Assembly (NCBI RefSeq): GCF_000001735.4
Contig: NC_003070.9
Coordinates: 2,356,001 to 2,420,000 of the forward strand
Direction: 5' to 3'
Source: Arabidopsis thaliana
Lineage: Eukaryota; Streptophyta; Magnoliopsida; Brassicales; Brassicaceae
DNA length: 64,000 bases
The notes under the pieces were generated by a model, which was not told the origin of the DNA, did no database searches, and was given only the letters and a program-made list of their open reading frames with translations. This document shows, piece by piece, positions 1 to 13,523 of this stretch (within the stretch, counting starts at the first letter, position 1; each line of letters starts with the position of its first letter). Position numbers and translations under genes: made by a program.

Positions 1-3000
1 TGGGAAAGCCATTGTTCCTTCTACCCTTTTTTTTTATCTCTTTCTTCTTCCTTCTTTAATAAAGTTTGATGGATCTTTAATGGAAAGAACTCCAGCAAAA
101 AAACTTGGTGGGGGAATCAAAAAAAAAGAAAGGCAAAACGAAAGAGAGGAAGCAAGACGACCAAAGAGAAACGCGAAGAGAGCACAAAATCAAAAAGGAA
201 AGTGAGAAGAGAGATGGAGAACAAAGACAAATTAAAGGGAAATAAATGCTTCTTTAACGAGAAAAAAGAAAAGGAATTTCGGTTCTTTTTATGCTTGCTA
301 TATAATAATTCTATACCATCTCTTCATGTGTATACGCGTCTATACTTCATTTACGGTTTATTTTTTATTTGCGATTCCCATTTTTAGGGTTTGTGTGGGG
401 ACGTTTCTTCGCCTATAAGGTTCCTCTCCTATGCGTCTATGGACTAATTGTATATATATAGACGAAGAAAAGTACTATGAAATTATACCGAAGTTGTAAG
501 AAAAAACTATCTAACATATAAAATTATCTCTCCATAAGATATAGGTGAAGAAACATAATATATTTTTTTGCAACATAAATATGATTTCAGTAATATAACA
601 TTATCTCTCCATTAATATTTTCCTTGACCAAACAAAAAAATAGAACAATATTTTACAATGTTTTATAAGTTAAGAAAAAAAAAATCAGAACTTTTAAAAT
701 TTTTAGAAAATTTACGTGTTCATCCTATAATAACATTGTTGTTTTCACATTTTCATCATCGACTTTTGTTTTTTTAATCTAAATCATATAAACTAATCTC
801 AAAATCTAAAGTAAATTTAACATTCTAAACGTTAATTAACCACTGTCATAATTTTCATTGAAATTCAGAAATCTTTAATCACAAAATCTAAATCATCTCT
901 GAAATCTTAAGCCCAAACTGCCGTTTATTCCTTATGGAAGCTCACCACCACCAAACACTCAACTTATATCCCTCTCTTCCTCTTTCTCTCACGTACGTGC
1001 CTCTCTCTAGATACATTTCTGTAAAAAAAAAACGAATTAGTGTCTAATAGAAAAGATGGATGTGTTATTATTGGAGCAAATTAAGCTTATAAAAAGAAAT
1101 AATTTCTTATCATATTTATTCTTTATAATATAATTCAGATGGCAAGCCCCATATGCCATATATAAAGCACATCATCATCATTCTCTATTACACTTTTGGT
1201 GGGATCTTGTCTATTATGCAATGGTGTAAATTAATCTCTCTCTTTTCTGCATTCAGTAGCATCAGTGTCAGATTTAACAGCATGTCATCATAGATAGTAG
1301 TTTCTATAACTTAAAAAAAAAAGTTTGGTAATTCTATTCTACCTTTGAAGTTTGAACCAATTAAGGATATTCGCTTCACCTTAAGAGAGGTGTGTGGAGG
1401 TGTGTTTAACGTGTGTTTACATAAGAAATCATGAATGTGTAGTTAATATTAGGAATGCACAAATTTATTAAAAAAATTACAACTATTCATATTAGACGAA
1501 TGGATGAACATTTATAATTTATCTAACGATTTTTCCTAATATTTTTATTTTATGGAAACGAAGAAAATCCAACATCACCGGTCTTAATTCTTCTAGACCT
1601 TTAGTAAATAATGAATTTTGGTTTTTAAAGAGAGAAGAAACAAAAGAGTCGCTCGTTTCCGATTACAACTTTTATTTATTGGTCCAAAACATTGTGTAAC
1701 AAAACGTACTACTTGTTAAAAGAGCTCTCCATTTTGCAGTTTGTCTCTACATTTTCTCTACTTTAATGTTTCTTTTCTCTCTTATCTCTTCATTGATCAC
1801 TCGTTTCGTTTATAAATTGCTAAACCTCTTTTTCAGAAAGGGACCGCCAAAGATAGCCTACTTGCTACATTATTATAACACACTGCTTCGAGTGGGGCAA
1901 AACTCTCCACCGCGAATAATCTAAAAAAACTAGATTTCTCAATAAACAAAAAAAAAAGGACGTTCATGCATGAACCCATCACGACTACCTTTTCATATAC
2001 CAAAACCATCATGTACACTCTTATCGTTCTTCTTCTCCTTTGGCCCTTTAGATTGGATAAATGTTCATTTGAGATATTTCCGACTTTTCCTTGGAAATTG
2101 TGTATTAGATGTGTGATATCATACTGCTGATATCATCATGTACACACTTGATGAATTCGCAGTCACAATAATATGCTAATTGTACGTCGTATAAAACTAA
2201 ATAGTGTTGTTTCAAGAAATATTTGTTGGTTCAATACTTTTTTTTTTACCATAAATGTTTAACGTATACCTTGATCAAAATTAACTGAAAATATGAATTA
2301 AAACAACATTTAGAAAGTGGCATGATTAGCCTTGCAAAGGATCGCAAATACATACGCAAGACTAAAAATTTTGATATTATTGTCGATTCTATAATTGAAT
2401 TTCCGCATGGTGTTTTTTTCTTTAAATCCGGATATAGATGTAACTCTCTGGTTCCAAATTCAGTTCCAGAAAATTTCTTGAAGTAATATGTATATATATA
2501 CTACTGACTTGCTGTTGCAGGTATCATAAATTAGATTTTATCCAAAAAAAGGTAACGTATAACTAACATATAATAACGAGAGGGTTATTGAACGATCCAT
2601 AACTTTTGTAGAGCCTTTTTGATATTGATGCTACACAATTGTAAATCACGTATGCCGCTCACGCCAATATTCTGATTATTAACTACTTCATAATTTATAG
2701 AAAAGATTCTTCTCTTTTCGTTAAACATACAAAAAAAAAAAAAAAACTCTCTTCAGTCTTCACATATTTTTCTATACAAAAGGTTCTCATCATATATATT
2801 AGTACCCAAGAATGACTCTCTTTTTTCTTCGATCACAAATGACCCCTTTTCTAGGGTTGTAGCTACAAAATGATAATAATATTCATATTCATCAATTAAT
2901 AATTGGTAATAGTATAGTATACAATAGAGAAAAAACGTGGAAGAAATGATAAGGACAGGAAAGAAAAGTAAAGAACATTAGTGGTGTGGGAATCTGATTC

Positions 3001-3816
3001 CTTGTCAATTAATGGCACCGTCCCCCCCTCCCCTCCCCTCCAGCTTTTCCCCTATTAAGCCTTTTTTATATATCTTCTGTGCAAAAGCTTACTTCTTAAT
3101 CTTTGTCCCTGTAAAATGTAAATTACACACACACTCACAAATACTTCACACGTGAACAGAAACATTACATATTCCAGTTGGAATAATTGAACTAGAGCTT
3201 TAGCTAGAGTTCCAAAAACATAGTGATTGGTATCTAATCCTTGTCAAGAAATAACTGGAATCATAGGGTCTAATTTCATTTTGGTTTACTTCTTTTCCCT
3301 TCGATGTTAATCAAGGGACATATATATCTTTTGTTGCATTTGTGCGACTCAAACTTTTTATCAAAGTTGGTTTGATTGTGTCCTTCGAAATGTCCTTAGT
3401 ATATTGACACATAATTATGTCTAGAGAGATCTATGCTATATTCAAGTTATTTTATCTGATTTAGCTCACGTTTAAACAAGGTTTGATCTGCAGATAAAGA
3501 GAAGCAAGTAGCGAACACAAAAATGAGGAACAGAGATAGTGCCAAGCATTATTTTTGTCTGAATCTTTTTTATATTTGAGCTTGTTCGTTTCATTACCGC
3601 TGGCGGTTGCGGCAGCGGCAGCGGCTGCGGCAAACACTACCGCCTTTATATATATATATTAGTCTTTCGTCTGATTTTGAGATCACTTTAGTTCATATAA
3701 CACTATTTTGAGCTAAAGAACTTCCAACTATATATACACTTAAAAGCAAACTCTTTTCATTGGTGAAAACTTCATTACTCTCGCGAATTTCACTAAAAAT
3801 TTGGAATTTTAAGAAC
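1..3816. other. AT-rich intergenic region, no gene seen
   Basis: No coding exon is supportable in these 3.8 kb. The first ~400 bases are purine-rich on the plus strand, which would read as a CT-rich leader on the minus strand, so this may be the 5' region of a minus-strand gene beyond the left edge; that is a guess. The rest is AT-rich with homopolymer runs (for example A run near 2739-2755), a C/T-rich patch at 3018-3045 and one unusual GC-rich tract at 3597-3644. The right end is the 3' flank of the receptor kinase. Confidence 0.6.
3597..3644. repeat. GC-rich GCGGC-type low-complexity tract
   Basis: A tandem-like run of GCGGCAGCGGCAGCGGCTGC units stands in strongly AT-rich sequence. It begins near GGCGGT (3602-3607) and ends near ACCGCC (3639-3644), so it has short self-complementary ends. 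It could be a simple repeat or the worn end of a DNA transposon; the sequence alone does not decide. Confidence 0.5.
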
Positions 3817-6800
3817 TTAATCCAAAAGTCCGGTTTTCTCCTCTGCATCAACGAGTGAGTTAGCAGAGGCAGTACGAGGCCCGCTTGTGGAGAAGCTAAG
3901 CGATCTGCTCAGCTCGTTTTGCCAAAAATGGTTCCTCAAGGCTTTAAGCTTCGGGTTAACCGTTGAGAAGCTCGGATCCGACAGCAACTCTTGCATCGCT
4001 GTCTTCCCCTCTATGAGACTCACCACCTGCGACATTGTAGGCCTTAGAGTCGGTGATGCGTTAGTGCACATCAATGCCACGTTCAGCATCAACATGGCTT
4101 CCTCTTCTGAGTAATCTGAGGCTAACGTTGGATCAACCAGCTCTAGTAAGCTTCCTCTCTCTTGCAAAACGTAAGCCTACATGTATTTGACGCAATAAGT
4201 TTGATACTTTAGTTTATTATATAACTCAATCACACTTATTAATTGGATGAATGGTATGAGATTGTTTACCCAATCAAGAAGGTAAACAAAGTCCTCGGTT
4301 GGCCTAAAGTTTGTGTTACTCTTTCCACTAACGATTTCGAGTGCAACGACGCCGAAGCTATAAACATCCGCTTTTTCAGTCAAGTAACCACGCATTGCAT
4401 ATTCAGGAGCCATATAACCTCTGCAATGCAAATGAAAACATCAAACTTCTGTTATTGTATTCTTAAGAATTCTCTTCTTGAGCTTATGAGTAAAAAGAGA
4501 AAGAGCCTTACATAGTTCCTGCAATACGAGTGCTGATGTGTGTGTTTCCATCATCATTCAGCTTTGCCAAACCAAAGTCAGAAATTTTAGCGTTGAGATC
4601 CTTATCGAGTAACACATTGCTTGCCTTTATATCTCTGTGTACAATCTTTATCCTAGATTCTTCATGGAGAAATGTCAGTCCCTTGGCTATCCCCAAAAAA
4701 ATCTTCTTCCTTGTTGACCAGTCTAGTTTCAGTCTAGAACTCTCATCCTTTCCTACAAAAGAAGATCACCCACACAAAGATTCTGAGCAGTAATTCCACC
4801 GGATAATTCCGCAGATGCAAATTCGAGAGAAACAACATACCAAATAACGCTCGAGATAGACAGTTGTTCTCCAAGTACTCATACACCAATATCAATTGGT
4901 TTCCTTCAACACAACATCCATATAGCTTCACAAGATTCGGATGTTGAAGAGCTGAGATCATTCCTATCTCATTTACAAACTCGCGATTTCCCTGCCTCGA
5001 TTTTGCAGACAGTTGTTTAACTGCAATTAATTTCCCCTCAGATAATTCACCCTGCACCAAGAGAAGGACCACTTTCTCAATATTCTTCCAAAATGTGTAC
5101 ACATCTTCTGTAAACAATTTCGTATAGAGCTAACAATGTCGCAGAATTCAAGTGAATTACCTTGTAAACAGAGCCAAATCCACCTTCACCAATCTTTCTT
5201 GTTACATCGAAATTATCAGTGGCTGCTTTTATCTGCCGTAGAGTAAAAGTTCCAGTTTGAAGATCTAGACCCCTTAGCTCTGTTCATTCATAAAAAATTT
5301 GACATTTAGGCACCAGAATACATAAGAAGTTACATAAGATTCAAAAACATTACAACATCATAAGAAAACTAAACCTTATACCTTTGTCAATATCATTTTT
5401 GTCACGCCTTTTTTTCCAGAATACACCCACTATGATAAACAAAAGAAGTGTTGCTGCAGCGACAGGTACCCCCACTTTTAGTATGATATCCTTTGTGTCA
5501 TAATATACCGGAGGTTTGAAATCTGCCACAAGAAAATACGGTCATCAATCTGACAAAGAGGTTACAAATGATTTATATAAAAGAGCAAACACTTTTGAGT
5601 AAAAACAAAAACTTACTGGGTTCCACAGATATAGCTGAAATCATAGGACCATATACCCCTCTAATCGGAATGCCTGTTGTCCCTTTGCCAGCCCATCGCA
5701 AACCAATCTTCAGAGTATGGTCCGTTACATTTACCAGAAACGATTTAATGATTGGCTTACCTGATCCTCGAGCAGCTTCTTGAATGTTAAAGTTTTTAAT
5801 CACCAACTGATCCTGTGAGCAGATAAACATGCAAGAATATATTATGTTCTGATTTATATTTTTCTACAGAGTAAGTAAAAGAATATTGACTGCATAGACG
5901 TACCTGAACATAAATATCAAACAAACGTTTGCCGAGACTGTATAATGTATTGTCATCGGTAAAGATGATCTCAGCAAAGTGGAGATTCACAGTGTAGTTC
6001 CCATTTCCAAGACAGATTCCGTAGTAAGTCAACGATAAAGGAGAGACTCGAGCTGTCCTATAAAGTCCAAAGCTGGGAGAGGAAGCATTAACTGATAACC
6101 TGGATGTGTTCTGCACAGTATACTCATCAGCATCGTCATCATTGTCCATGAAGTTCCCGGTGCTGCTCAACGCCCAGCGCTTGTTAGCGCCAAGGACGTA
6201 CATAGAAGCACCTTTGGGTTCGTCATCAGCCTGATATGTTATTTCTTTATCCACTTTTACTTCACCTCCTCCGCAATTTATGTACAATTTATATAAATCT
6301 ACAAGAAGGTTTCAATTTTTTAATCAAGAACAAGGATTTGCTTCACATTTATTTAAGTTTTAATAGCTAGTACTAGAATATGATGAAAACAAGACAAGCT
6401 TTATTGTTGCTTACGATATCTCTTAGGATGAACACAAGGCATGCGTTGAAGAAAACAGGTTGAACCCTTGTGTCTGTAACATCAAAGACAGAGGGAAAAT
6501 ACAGACCGTTTTCGGTTCAGTTCACTAATCATAACTGAAAGGACAAGATTTAAAAGACCACTACGAAGTCATGAGCATAAATCAGTTTTCTATGATGAGT
6601 CGTTTTTGTACAGAGAGCTGGTTTCTTACGATTTGTTCCCCAAGGCGAAGCTTTCCACCAAATTTCTAGAAAATAGAAGCACAAAATTGTTGTTTCAGCC
6701 AGGGTATGAACATAGTGTTCTGAAATATAAGAGTACAATGAATAAACTTACGAAGTAACTCGGTTACAGTCATGGCTAGGAATTGAACTTTCATCGGTGA

Positions 6801-9800
6801 AGTTATTAAAAGAAACATCTCTGCACATCAAGAAAAACAAATACAGTTTATTAAATCTATTAAAGTTGGTACGTTTAAAAGTTAACAGAGGCATGTATTC
6901 GTACACATTTTTATTTCTTTCGACAAAGTAGTTTGGAACCCCTCCTGTCAATTTGTTTCCTGTCAAATAACTGATAGAAAAGACTCAGAAAAACTTTCAC
7001 GATTGGGAAAAATATAACTAAATACCATACATACTTACATGAAATCGGCTTTCTTCATATTTTCAAACGATGAAGGAATCTCACCACTTAGGAGATTAAA
7101 ACTGAGGTCACTACACAGTACACAGTAAACATAAATACCATACAGAGTTCATCTCATGGAAATATAAAGCATTTTTAAAGCTCTTCTTTGCTCAATGTAT
7201 ATACATGACTTACAGTGTTTTGAGCTTCTTCAAGTCCCCAATATATTTTGGAATTGGGCCAATTATTTTGCATTTTCTCAGTATCCTGCATTTGAGATTG
7301 GTTAAAAACGTTTTCTAGCAAGCCTGTATCGCAAACACAACATACATATTGTATATTAACTCACAGCGTCTTGATAGATTCCAAATTCTTCAGTGGGGGG
7401 AAGGAAGACGGTTTGCCTCCTAAGTCGCTAATTCTCCTATCAATCACAACCCACCAAAGAAAAAAAAATTATATGATAATGTCTCGTGTGTCATTGTTTG
7501 ACAAGGAGATGATTTGAAAAGAAGTTTTTTAAAGGCTTACAGGTCGGTCAAGCTTGTTAAGCTAGAAATACTGGAAGGTATCGGACCATCCAAACCGCAA
7601 CCATGCATCTGCCTGCAAAACATTTTTTTGGTTCATATGTCTTTTCTTGGGAACATGCGAGTACTCTTATGGAGAAAGAATAGATCGTACAGTTTCAGTA
7701 TTCTTGTCCAATTGCTGATGAAATCTGGTATTGGTCCAGTGAAATTATTATCACTTATCCTCCTGACACCCCACAAATACAATAATTAAAGAATTCTCCA
7801 ACAAAGACTAAATTTTATGTTTGTCATATCAAAACATGTCAGACTAAATTCTCTTACATATCAGTCAGGTTCTTGAGCAATCCAAGTTTTTCAGTCAATG
7901 GACCAGTGAAAGCATTTGAAGGGAGATGACTGAAGCAAAAACAGAGAAGAGGATATAAGATATTAACTAAGAAACCAAAAGACTTGAGATTTCTAGTGAT
8001 GCTAGTTTGTTAGTGACTAGACCATCACCAGATTGTTCAATGTCTATAGATACAATAGATAGCCACAAAAGAGATAGATAAAAGAAAGTTACAGTTTCTC
8101 CAAATGAACCAACTGTCCAATATCAGGAGGGATTGGTCCTGAAAACTGATTTCCTTCTAGGCTCCTGCATAATTTCAGATGATCAACACACATATACATA
8201 AATCTACTAGGAAACTCTACAGTTATAATCCAAACATAAGGCTCTAATAGAATTCATGAACCAAAACAAGAGTAAAGGAGTTAACAACAACATACAAGTT
8301 TCTGAGCATTGTAAGGCGGGTCAGGACTTTCGGAAACGGACCAGACAATCGGTTCCCCATGAAAGATCTGTGTAATGTACATCAAAACCAACAAAGATAA
8401 GATTTTGATTGGATTTGATTTCATTAGAGAAGCAAAGTAGAAGAGATACTTACAAATCTTCCAAGCGCATAGAAGCCCATTCCTTTGGAATGGAACCAGT
8501 CAGAGAGTTACGGCTTAGGTCTCTGCACCAAAATTGTTGTATGCGTTGAGAACCAATTTCTAAAGTTAAAACTTTGAGAAAGAATGAAAAAGCTCAAGTC
8601 TTTCTGATTGATCACTTACAAAACTTTAAGGTGACGAAGCTTAGAGAATTCTGGAGGGACAATGCCTGTTAAGTTCTGCGACTTCAGAGCTCTGCCAACC
8701 AAATTGCCACTATTAAAATTGTTACTTTTTGACAGTTTGATTCTGATTAGGTCTTCTTTTACAGAACTAGAAGTTTTGGGGTGGAAGATAAACTTCTCAA
8801 GAACAACGGGGACAAATATTGTAATATACTTAAGCATAAGCTAGGGAAACAAATTAAAACAATATTTAATGGACTGGTAAAGTAATTGTCGCATCGGTAT
8901 GAAATTTGTTTTATTCTTCTTAAAACTGAAATTTGTACTAGAAAAATAATTTCTGATTTTTCATCATCTCAAAATGAAACAAATTTACAGTAGTGTTACT
9001 GTTTGATAATACAGAATTACAGATCATGGTTGTTCTTATATTATTTTGGATCATAAACTTGTTACGATTTTGATGACAATTTTTTAAAAAGAATTATGAT
9101 TTTAAAAAATGATCAAACAGTCTAAAGAGACACAAATATATAACTAATTTTTACTAACACTAAATGTTTTTTGAATTATGTAAATCATAGTTTTTTATCT
9201 GGCGATTTATATAAAGTCTAGTTATGGAATAGAGCGAAAGTAAACGCGCTATTATCTATTGAATCGTTTACTTTGGTCAACGGGTCAACGACCAGCCTGG
9301 CAAGTATAAACTTGTCGTCACAAAGAGACAAATCAAACTTAAAGCTTTTTAATCTTACTTCACATGTGAATTTACATCCACCTAACTCTTAGTTACACTC
9401 ATTACTTTATTAGTTATCTTAAAACCGATGCTTCAAATTATCGTTTACTATTTACCTTTAATACAAAACGTTAATTAGTAAGATGGTGCTGTCATAAAAA
9501 AGAAATAGTAAGATAGTAAAACTATCAACAAGGGATTATATAAGTACAGTAGAATAAGTTTTAGTACTATATAAAAGAGAACGTGACGTTGTAGGCATAT
9601 AGTTAGTGGTTGTCATTAAAGTGTGAGTTGTGCAGTCAATATTGCAACCAACCTTCACCAAGGAATTTAGTGGTTTTCCCCTTCATTGTCACCATCATTA
9701 AACTAGCCACTACTCTGTTACCCTAAAATTCCCCTCTTTTAGCTTAAACTAATTAATGCTAAACATATTCCATGAAAATAAAAAGGAATTCTAACCTGTG

Positions 9801-10423
9801 AAATTATTTTTAGCACAAACAAACCGAAAAATAAAAACTGTGAAATTCTCCATACTTGTATTACGTACACTTGTTTTACAGACTGTGAAATCCAATATTC
9901 GTGACTTGGCACCGACACGCTAAAGATATTTGTAATTTCCATAAATGGGTAAAATTAAAGAGGAAGATAAGAAAGGGAAGGAGGATGAAGAAGAAGAAAC
10001 TTACATTCTAATGACGTGGCAAGAAGAGTTTTGAGGAAGAAAGGAGCAATCACAAGTGATATTACTCTCAAACCCTTTGGTTGTGTAAGTTGTTACAATC
10101 CAAGTGCCTTCACCACTACATGGATCTTTGTTGAAGTCCCAATCTTTCTTCCCTAGCTTCTTCCCTATCTCCTTTAATGCCCTCACTTCCCAATTTCAAA
10201 CCATACCAAACAACCATCATCATCAAAGATAAAAAAAGTGCTTTGATTTGCAAATCATAGAGATGCACACACATATACAGACGAGAGACAGGACTAGAGG
10301 AAGAATCTTTATAGTAGTACCTTCGGCCTCGTGAAGTTTATTGTTGTCGGAAAAACCAAGACGCCCATGGAAAATTAGTGTGAAGAGGACGATGATGAAA
10401 TATATGCGATGTAAATATATCAT
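3817..10423 (-). CDS. LMK1: LRR / malectin-domain receptor-like protein kinase (LRR-VIII-2 type)
   Basis: A plasma-membrane receptor kinase of about 1,000 residues. The start at 10423 opens a hydrophobic signal peptide ([18 protein letters not shown]). It is followed by a CDCSF-type N-cap exon (about 10009-10186) and then a run of roughly 72-bp exons at 7.0-8.7 kb, each carrying about one leucine-rich repeat. A malectin-like domain follows (exons 5904-6298 and 5617-5812, starting YINCGGGEV). Exon 5382-5522 holds one membrane span ([16 protein letters not shown]). The kinase (3817-5279) shows the glycine loop [11 protein letters not shown], the lysine in LIAVKQL, an RD-type [12 protein letters not shown] loop, DFGLAK and YMAPEYA, so all key residues are present. 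I count about 24 exons; 3' exons are 3817-4176, 4270-4420, 4512-4752, 4841-5051 and 5161-5279. A ~1.3-kb intron (about 8716-10008) separates the N-cap from the LRR exons. Family members take part in cell-death and immune signalling; the ligand is unknown here. The symbol is from memory of At1g07650. Confidence 0.9.
8716..10008 (-). other. Large intron of the receptor kinase gene
   Basis: This AT-rich stretch of about 1.3 kb lies between the N-cap exon and the first LRR exon. No ORF or transposon is recognisable. Around 9277-9292 two GTCAAC motifs stand close together (W-box cores on the reverse strand), which is compatible with WRKY binding but unproven. Confidence 0.6.
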
Positions 10424-11611
10424 TTTTTCTATACAAAATAATAAAATATGGTATCACTTCTGCGAGAAAGCTTGCAAGAGATATAGAGAGAGAAACATTT
10501 AGGAAGTGGTGATGGATGAGAAGCTAGAGCTTATTGACCACTTTAGTCGTCAGGATTTAATAAGGTTTGCTGTACTTTGTCATGTTCTCTTAACTATTTT
10601 GGTCTTCAGCCCATTCTAATATGTGTGTGTGTAATACTGTAATGTAAACATTATGTATATTATATCAGGACCCAGTGCTACTTTTAAATATCTTTTCTTA
10701 AGGTTTGACAGAGACCCTTCAGAAATTATATCCCCAAGCGATTTTGGGATTAGTCCTTGTATGAGATTAGTCTATGTTTTGCTTTAAGAGTACTAGTCTA
10801 TGTTTTGGTTAAAGATTTATTTGGTTGTTAAAAAGATACAAATATTTCTGTATTATATTAAGAAATAGGAAGTAAAGAATTTTAAATATTAAACAAGTTT
10901 CTTATCTTATGTTCAATGTTTTATACTAAGTGTCAGCAATTCCTAAAATTATTTAGCCGGCAAACAATGAAAAGTAGTATATATATGATACCTTCCTCCT
11001 AAAATAATTATAAAAATATTTTCAGCGGATAATCGAGTCTCATCAATTATTGTTGATAAGTTCTATTTGACAAAAATCAAGAATCAATTATTGTTATAAA
11101 ACAAACAATTGATTTGGGTTTCAAAGACCACATACGACAGATCTTTACATTATTGGTTTAGCTACTTTGATAGACAGCCAGTCGTATTAATTTGGAAAGC
11201 CAAAGTACTCACAAACATACGAAACTACGACTACGACAAAAGATAAAAAGAAAAAAGGTAAAAGGAACTTTACACTCTCTTTCGTTTGTTATTTTGTTGG
11301 GTCGCGGAATCATTTGATAAATGTTTAAGATAACTAGGATAGGAGAAAAATCCAACTATTATGATTTTGATCATAACATCGTTTCCTACTTTGTGTAACG
11401 ATACTAACAAAGAAAAAACGAATTGAGAGAGGGGAGTGTGGGGACTAGGCTGGACACTTTGTATATCTTTTTACTTTACATGTTGCTTTAAGTAAATATA
11501 TTCATCAAGACATCAACCATAATTAACAAAGGTACCAAAGTATCTTGTAATATTTATTCATATGTATATAGACTAGTTAATGATCATATTTTACGAGTCT
11601 TTATTTTGAAT
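10424..11611. other. Intergenic: receptor-kinase promoter and 3' flank of the VOC gene
   Basis: AT-rich spacer with no supportable ORF. The left part is the leader and promoter of the minus-strand receptor kinase. The right part is the 3' flank of the minus-strand VOC gene. No repeat or RNA gene was seen. Confidence 0.6.
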
Positions 11612-12349
11612 TCACTTAACGTGGCTTCCGATGCGTACAACAATGCCGTCAATGTCTCGCACGTATCCAACCTTCTGCCCCCATTCTTTATCTTCCGGCT
11701 TGCTCACTGCCTCCGCACCGTTCTCCACCGCTCTCTGCACAACGCAGCATCTCACTGGTTTATCAACACGTACGAATTGAAGAGTAACAGGCAAATATAG
11801 ACATAAGTATATAATAATTGATTTCTACCTTGAAAGCGGCATCAACATCAGGGTAACAGAAGCAGACTTCGATGGGTGCTCTTTCACGTGCTGACTGCGT
11901 AGCCTGAACCTTCCCGGTTAGGTCGTCGGTCTCATGCTGGTGAAGCGGTGTGAACGCTATCGTGGTTTGCCCGCTCTCTAGCTCCCCCCACCTGTATGTA
12001 TCAGTTTCTTTCATTCATCAAACATATATATTTGGTGTGTTTGCTTAGCATGTTAGCCAGCGGATCGGACCTGATTATAGGACATCGCACCAATAGAATC
12101 TCAAACCCGAGAGTTTTGTTTCATGACCTAATACGATTCTGTCGTTTACATTCCTATGATCGTATCCAACAACACCTAAGACAATCCAACGTAGAGAATA
12201 GTAACAATTCATAATACAAACCTGTGGGATTCGTCAAGACGACGGACGTTGTGACCAAAAGCTCTAGAGTAGAATTCTACAGATTTAGCTACGTCCTTCA
12301 CGTACACAACAGTGTAAGCAAACGCCGGTCTCATCATATTAGCTGCCAT
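11612..12349 (-). CDS. DSI-1VOC: Small VOC-superfamily (glyoxalase-fold) protein
   Basis: Three exons join in phase: 12222-12349, 11829-11991 and 11612-11734, giving 137 residues. The start ATG at 12349 opens MAANMMRPAFAYTVVYVKDV. The protein reads as one betaalphabeta-betabetabeta VOC module: the N-terminal strand, SVEFYSRAFG helix, a central CFCYPDVDAAF segment and a C-terminal GQKVGYVRDIDGIVVRIG strand pair. Single-module VOC proteins usually act as dimers; the reaction cannot be told from sequence and true glyoxalase I activity is not shown. Two CACGTG G-boxes stand 100-150 bp upstream, which fits the desiccation-induced gene I recall as At1g07645. No signal peptide is evident, so it is probably cytosolic. 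Confidence 0.88.
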
Positions 12350-12447
12350 TTTTTCCCAGTCTTATGATTCTGATTTCGATCCGATGAAATCCTTGGAAAT
12401 GCTCATCATCAAACCTCACATAGGATCTCTCTTTACGGTGAGCTCAA

Positions 12448-12498
12448 CACGTGGTCGACAACATGCACCTTCGTGTGTAGGGTACTTGCTGCCACGTG
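12448..12498 (-). promoter_or_regulatory. Pair of G-box/ABRE motifs upstream of the VOC gene
   Basis: CACGTG occurs at 12448-12453 (ACACGTGG context) and 12493-12498 (GCCACGTGAG context), 100-150 bp 5' of the VOC start codon. This ACGT-core pairing is typical of ABA- and drought-responsive plant promoters bound by bZIP factors. Confidence 0.6.
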
Positions 12499-12706
12499 AG
12501 CTTTTTGCTCCCTTTTTTGGGTCAATTTGGGCCTACTACTCACATATGGGCCTTTAGATTAGAAAAAAGTCTTGGGTTATCTGTTATGTTGGAGGCTTTT
12601 TTTAGTTGTTTAATGGAGTTTACACAGAGAATGACGAAAAGTCGAAAGCCATCTACTACCGTTGATCTTTAAGAACCAACGATCCATATTCTTCTTACAG
12701 ATTTCA

Positions 12707-12792
12707 CGCGGATCGCAATCTTGGACCGTTGAAAGAAGATGAATCGTTACGGCCGAAAATATATGTCCTGGGTAGTCACTTCCTTTATAAAA
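12707..12792 (+). promoter_or_regulatory. Histone H4 promoter: octamer CGCGGATC and TATA box
   Basis: CGCGGATC at 12707-12714 is the plant histone octamer element linked to S-phase and meristem expression. A TATA-like TTTATAAAA follows at about 12784-12792, some 70 bp downstream, with CCGTTGAA-type motifs between. The next base begins the target site of a LINE insertion, so the element has been inserted right behind the TATA box. Confidence 0.65.
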
Positions 12793-12793
12793 T

Positions 12794-12942
12794 GTTAATC
12801 CCACCACTTTTTTTTTTTTTTTTTTTTTTTTTGTCAAAACACAACTTTCATTCATTAAGGCCTCAAAGCCTCAAGAGAGGAAAGTTGATACAAGCTACGA
12901 TAATACAACAGAAAGAAAGATACAAGTTAATCCCACCACTTT
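12794..12942 (-). mobile_element. 5'-truncated LINE tail with 17-bp target-site duplication
   Basis: The 17-mer GTTAATCCCACCACTTT occurs at 12794-12810 and again at 12926-12942. Between them (12811-12925) lies a T run of about 22 bases followed by ~93 bp. Read on the minus strand this is a 3' end closing with GTTGTGTTTTGAC and a poly(A) tail. Direct repeats plus a terminal poly(A) mark target-primed insertion of a heavily 5'-truncated LINE, or a LINE-mobilised RNA. The exact duplication implies a young insertion. Only the 3' tail is left, so there is no coding capacity. Confidence 0.8.
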
Positions 12943-13139
12943 GTACTCGAAGTAACATACTTTTTACAATCACATTTTTGAAGAACTTTCATTCCATAAA
13001 TCTACAGGTAATTCATATATTTCTGCCTTGCTTAGGCGTAGATTTCAATTTAATGTTAGCTTAATTTCTTCAAAGTTTTTCTCGATTTGTCACATTTTCG
13101 AAGAGTTTAAATGTTTCGATTCTCAATTCAATTGATTGA

Positions 13140-13523
<384 letters not shown>

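Noticed and set aside
202-387. 61-codon ORF at the left end
   Set aside because: GTG start, lysine-rich then low-complexity; typical chance ORF in purine-rich leader-like sequence.
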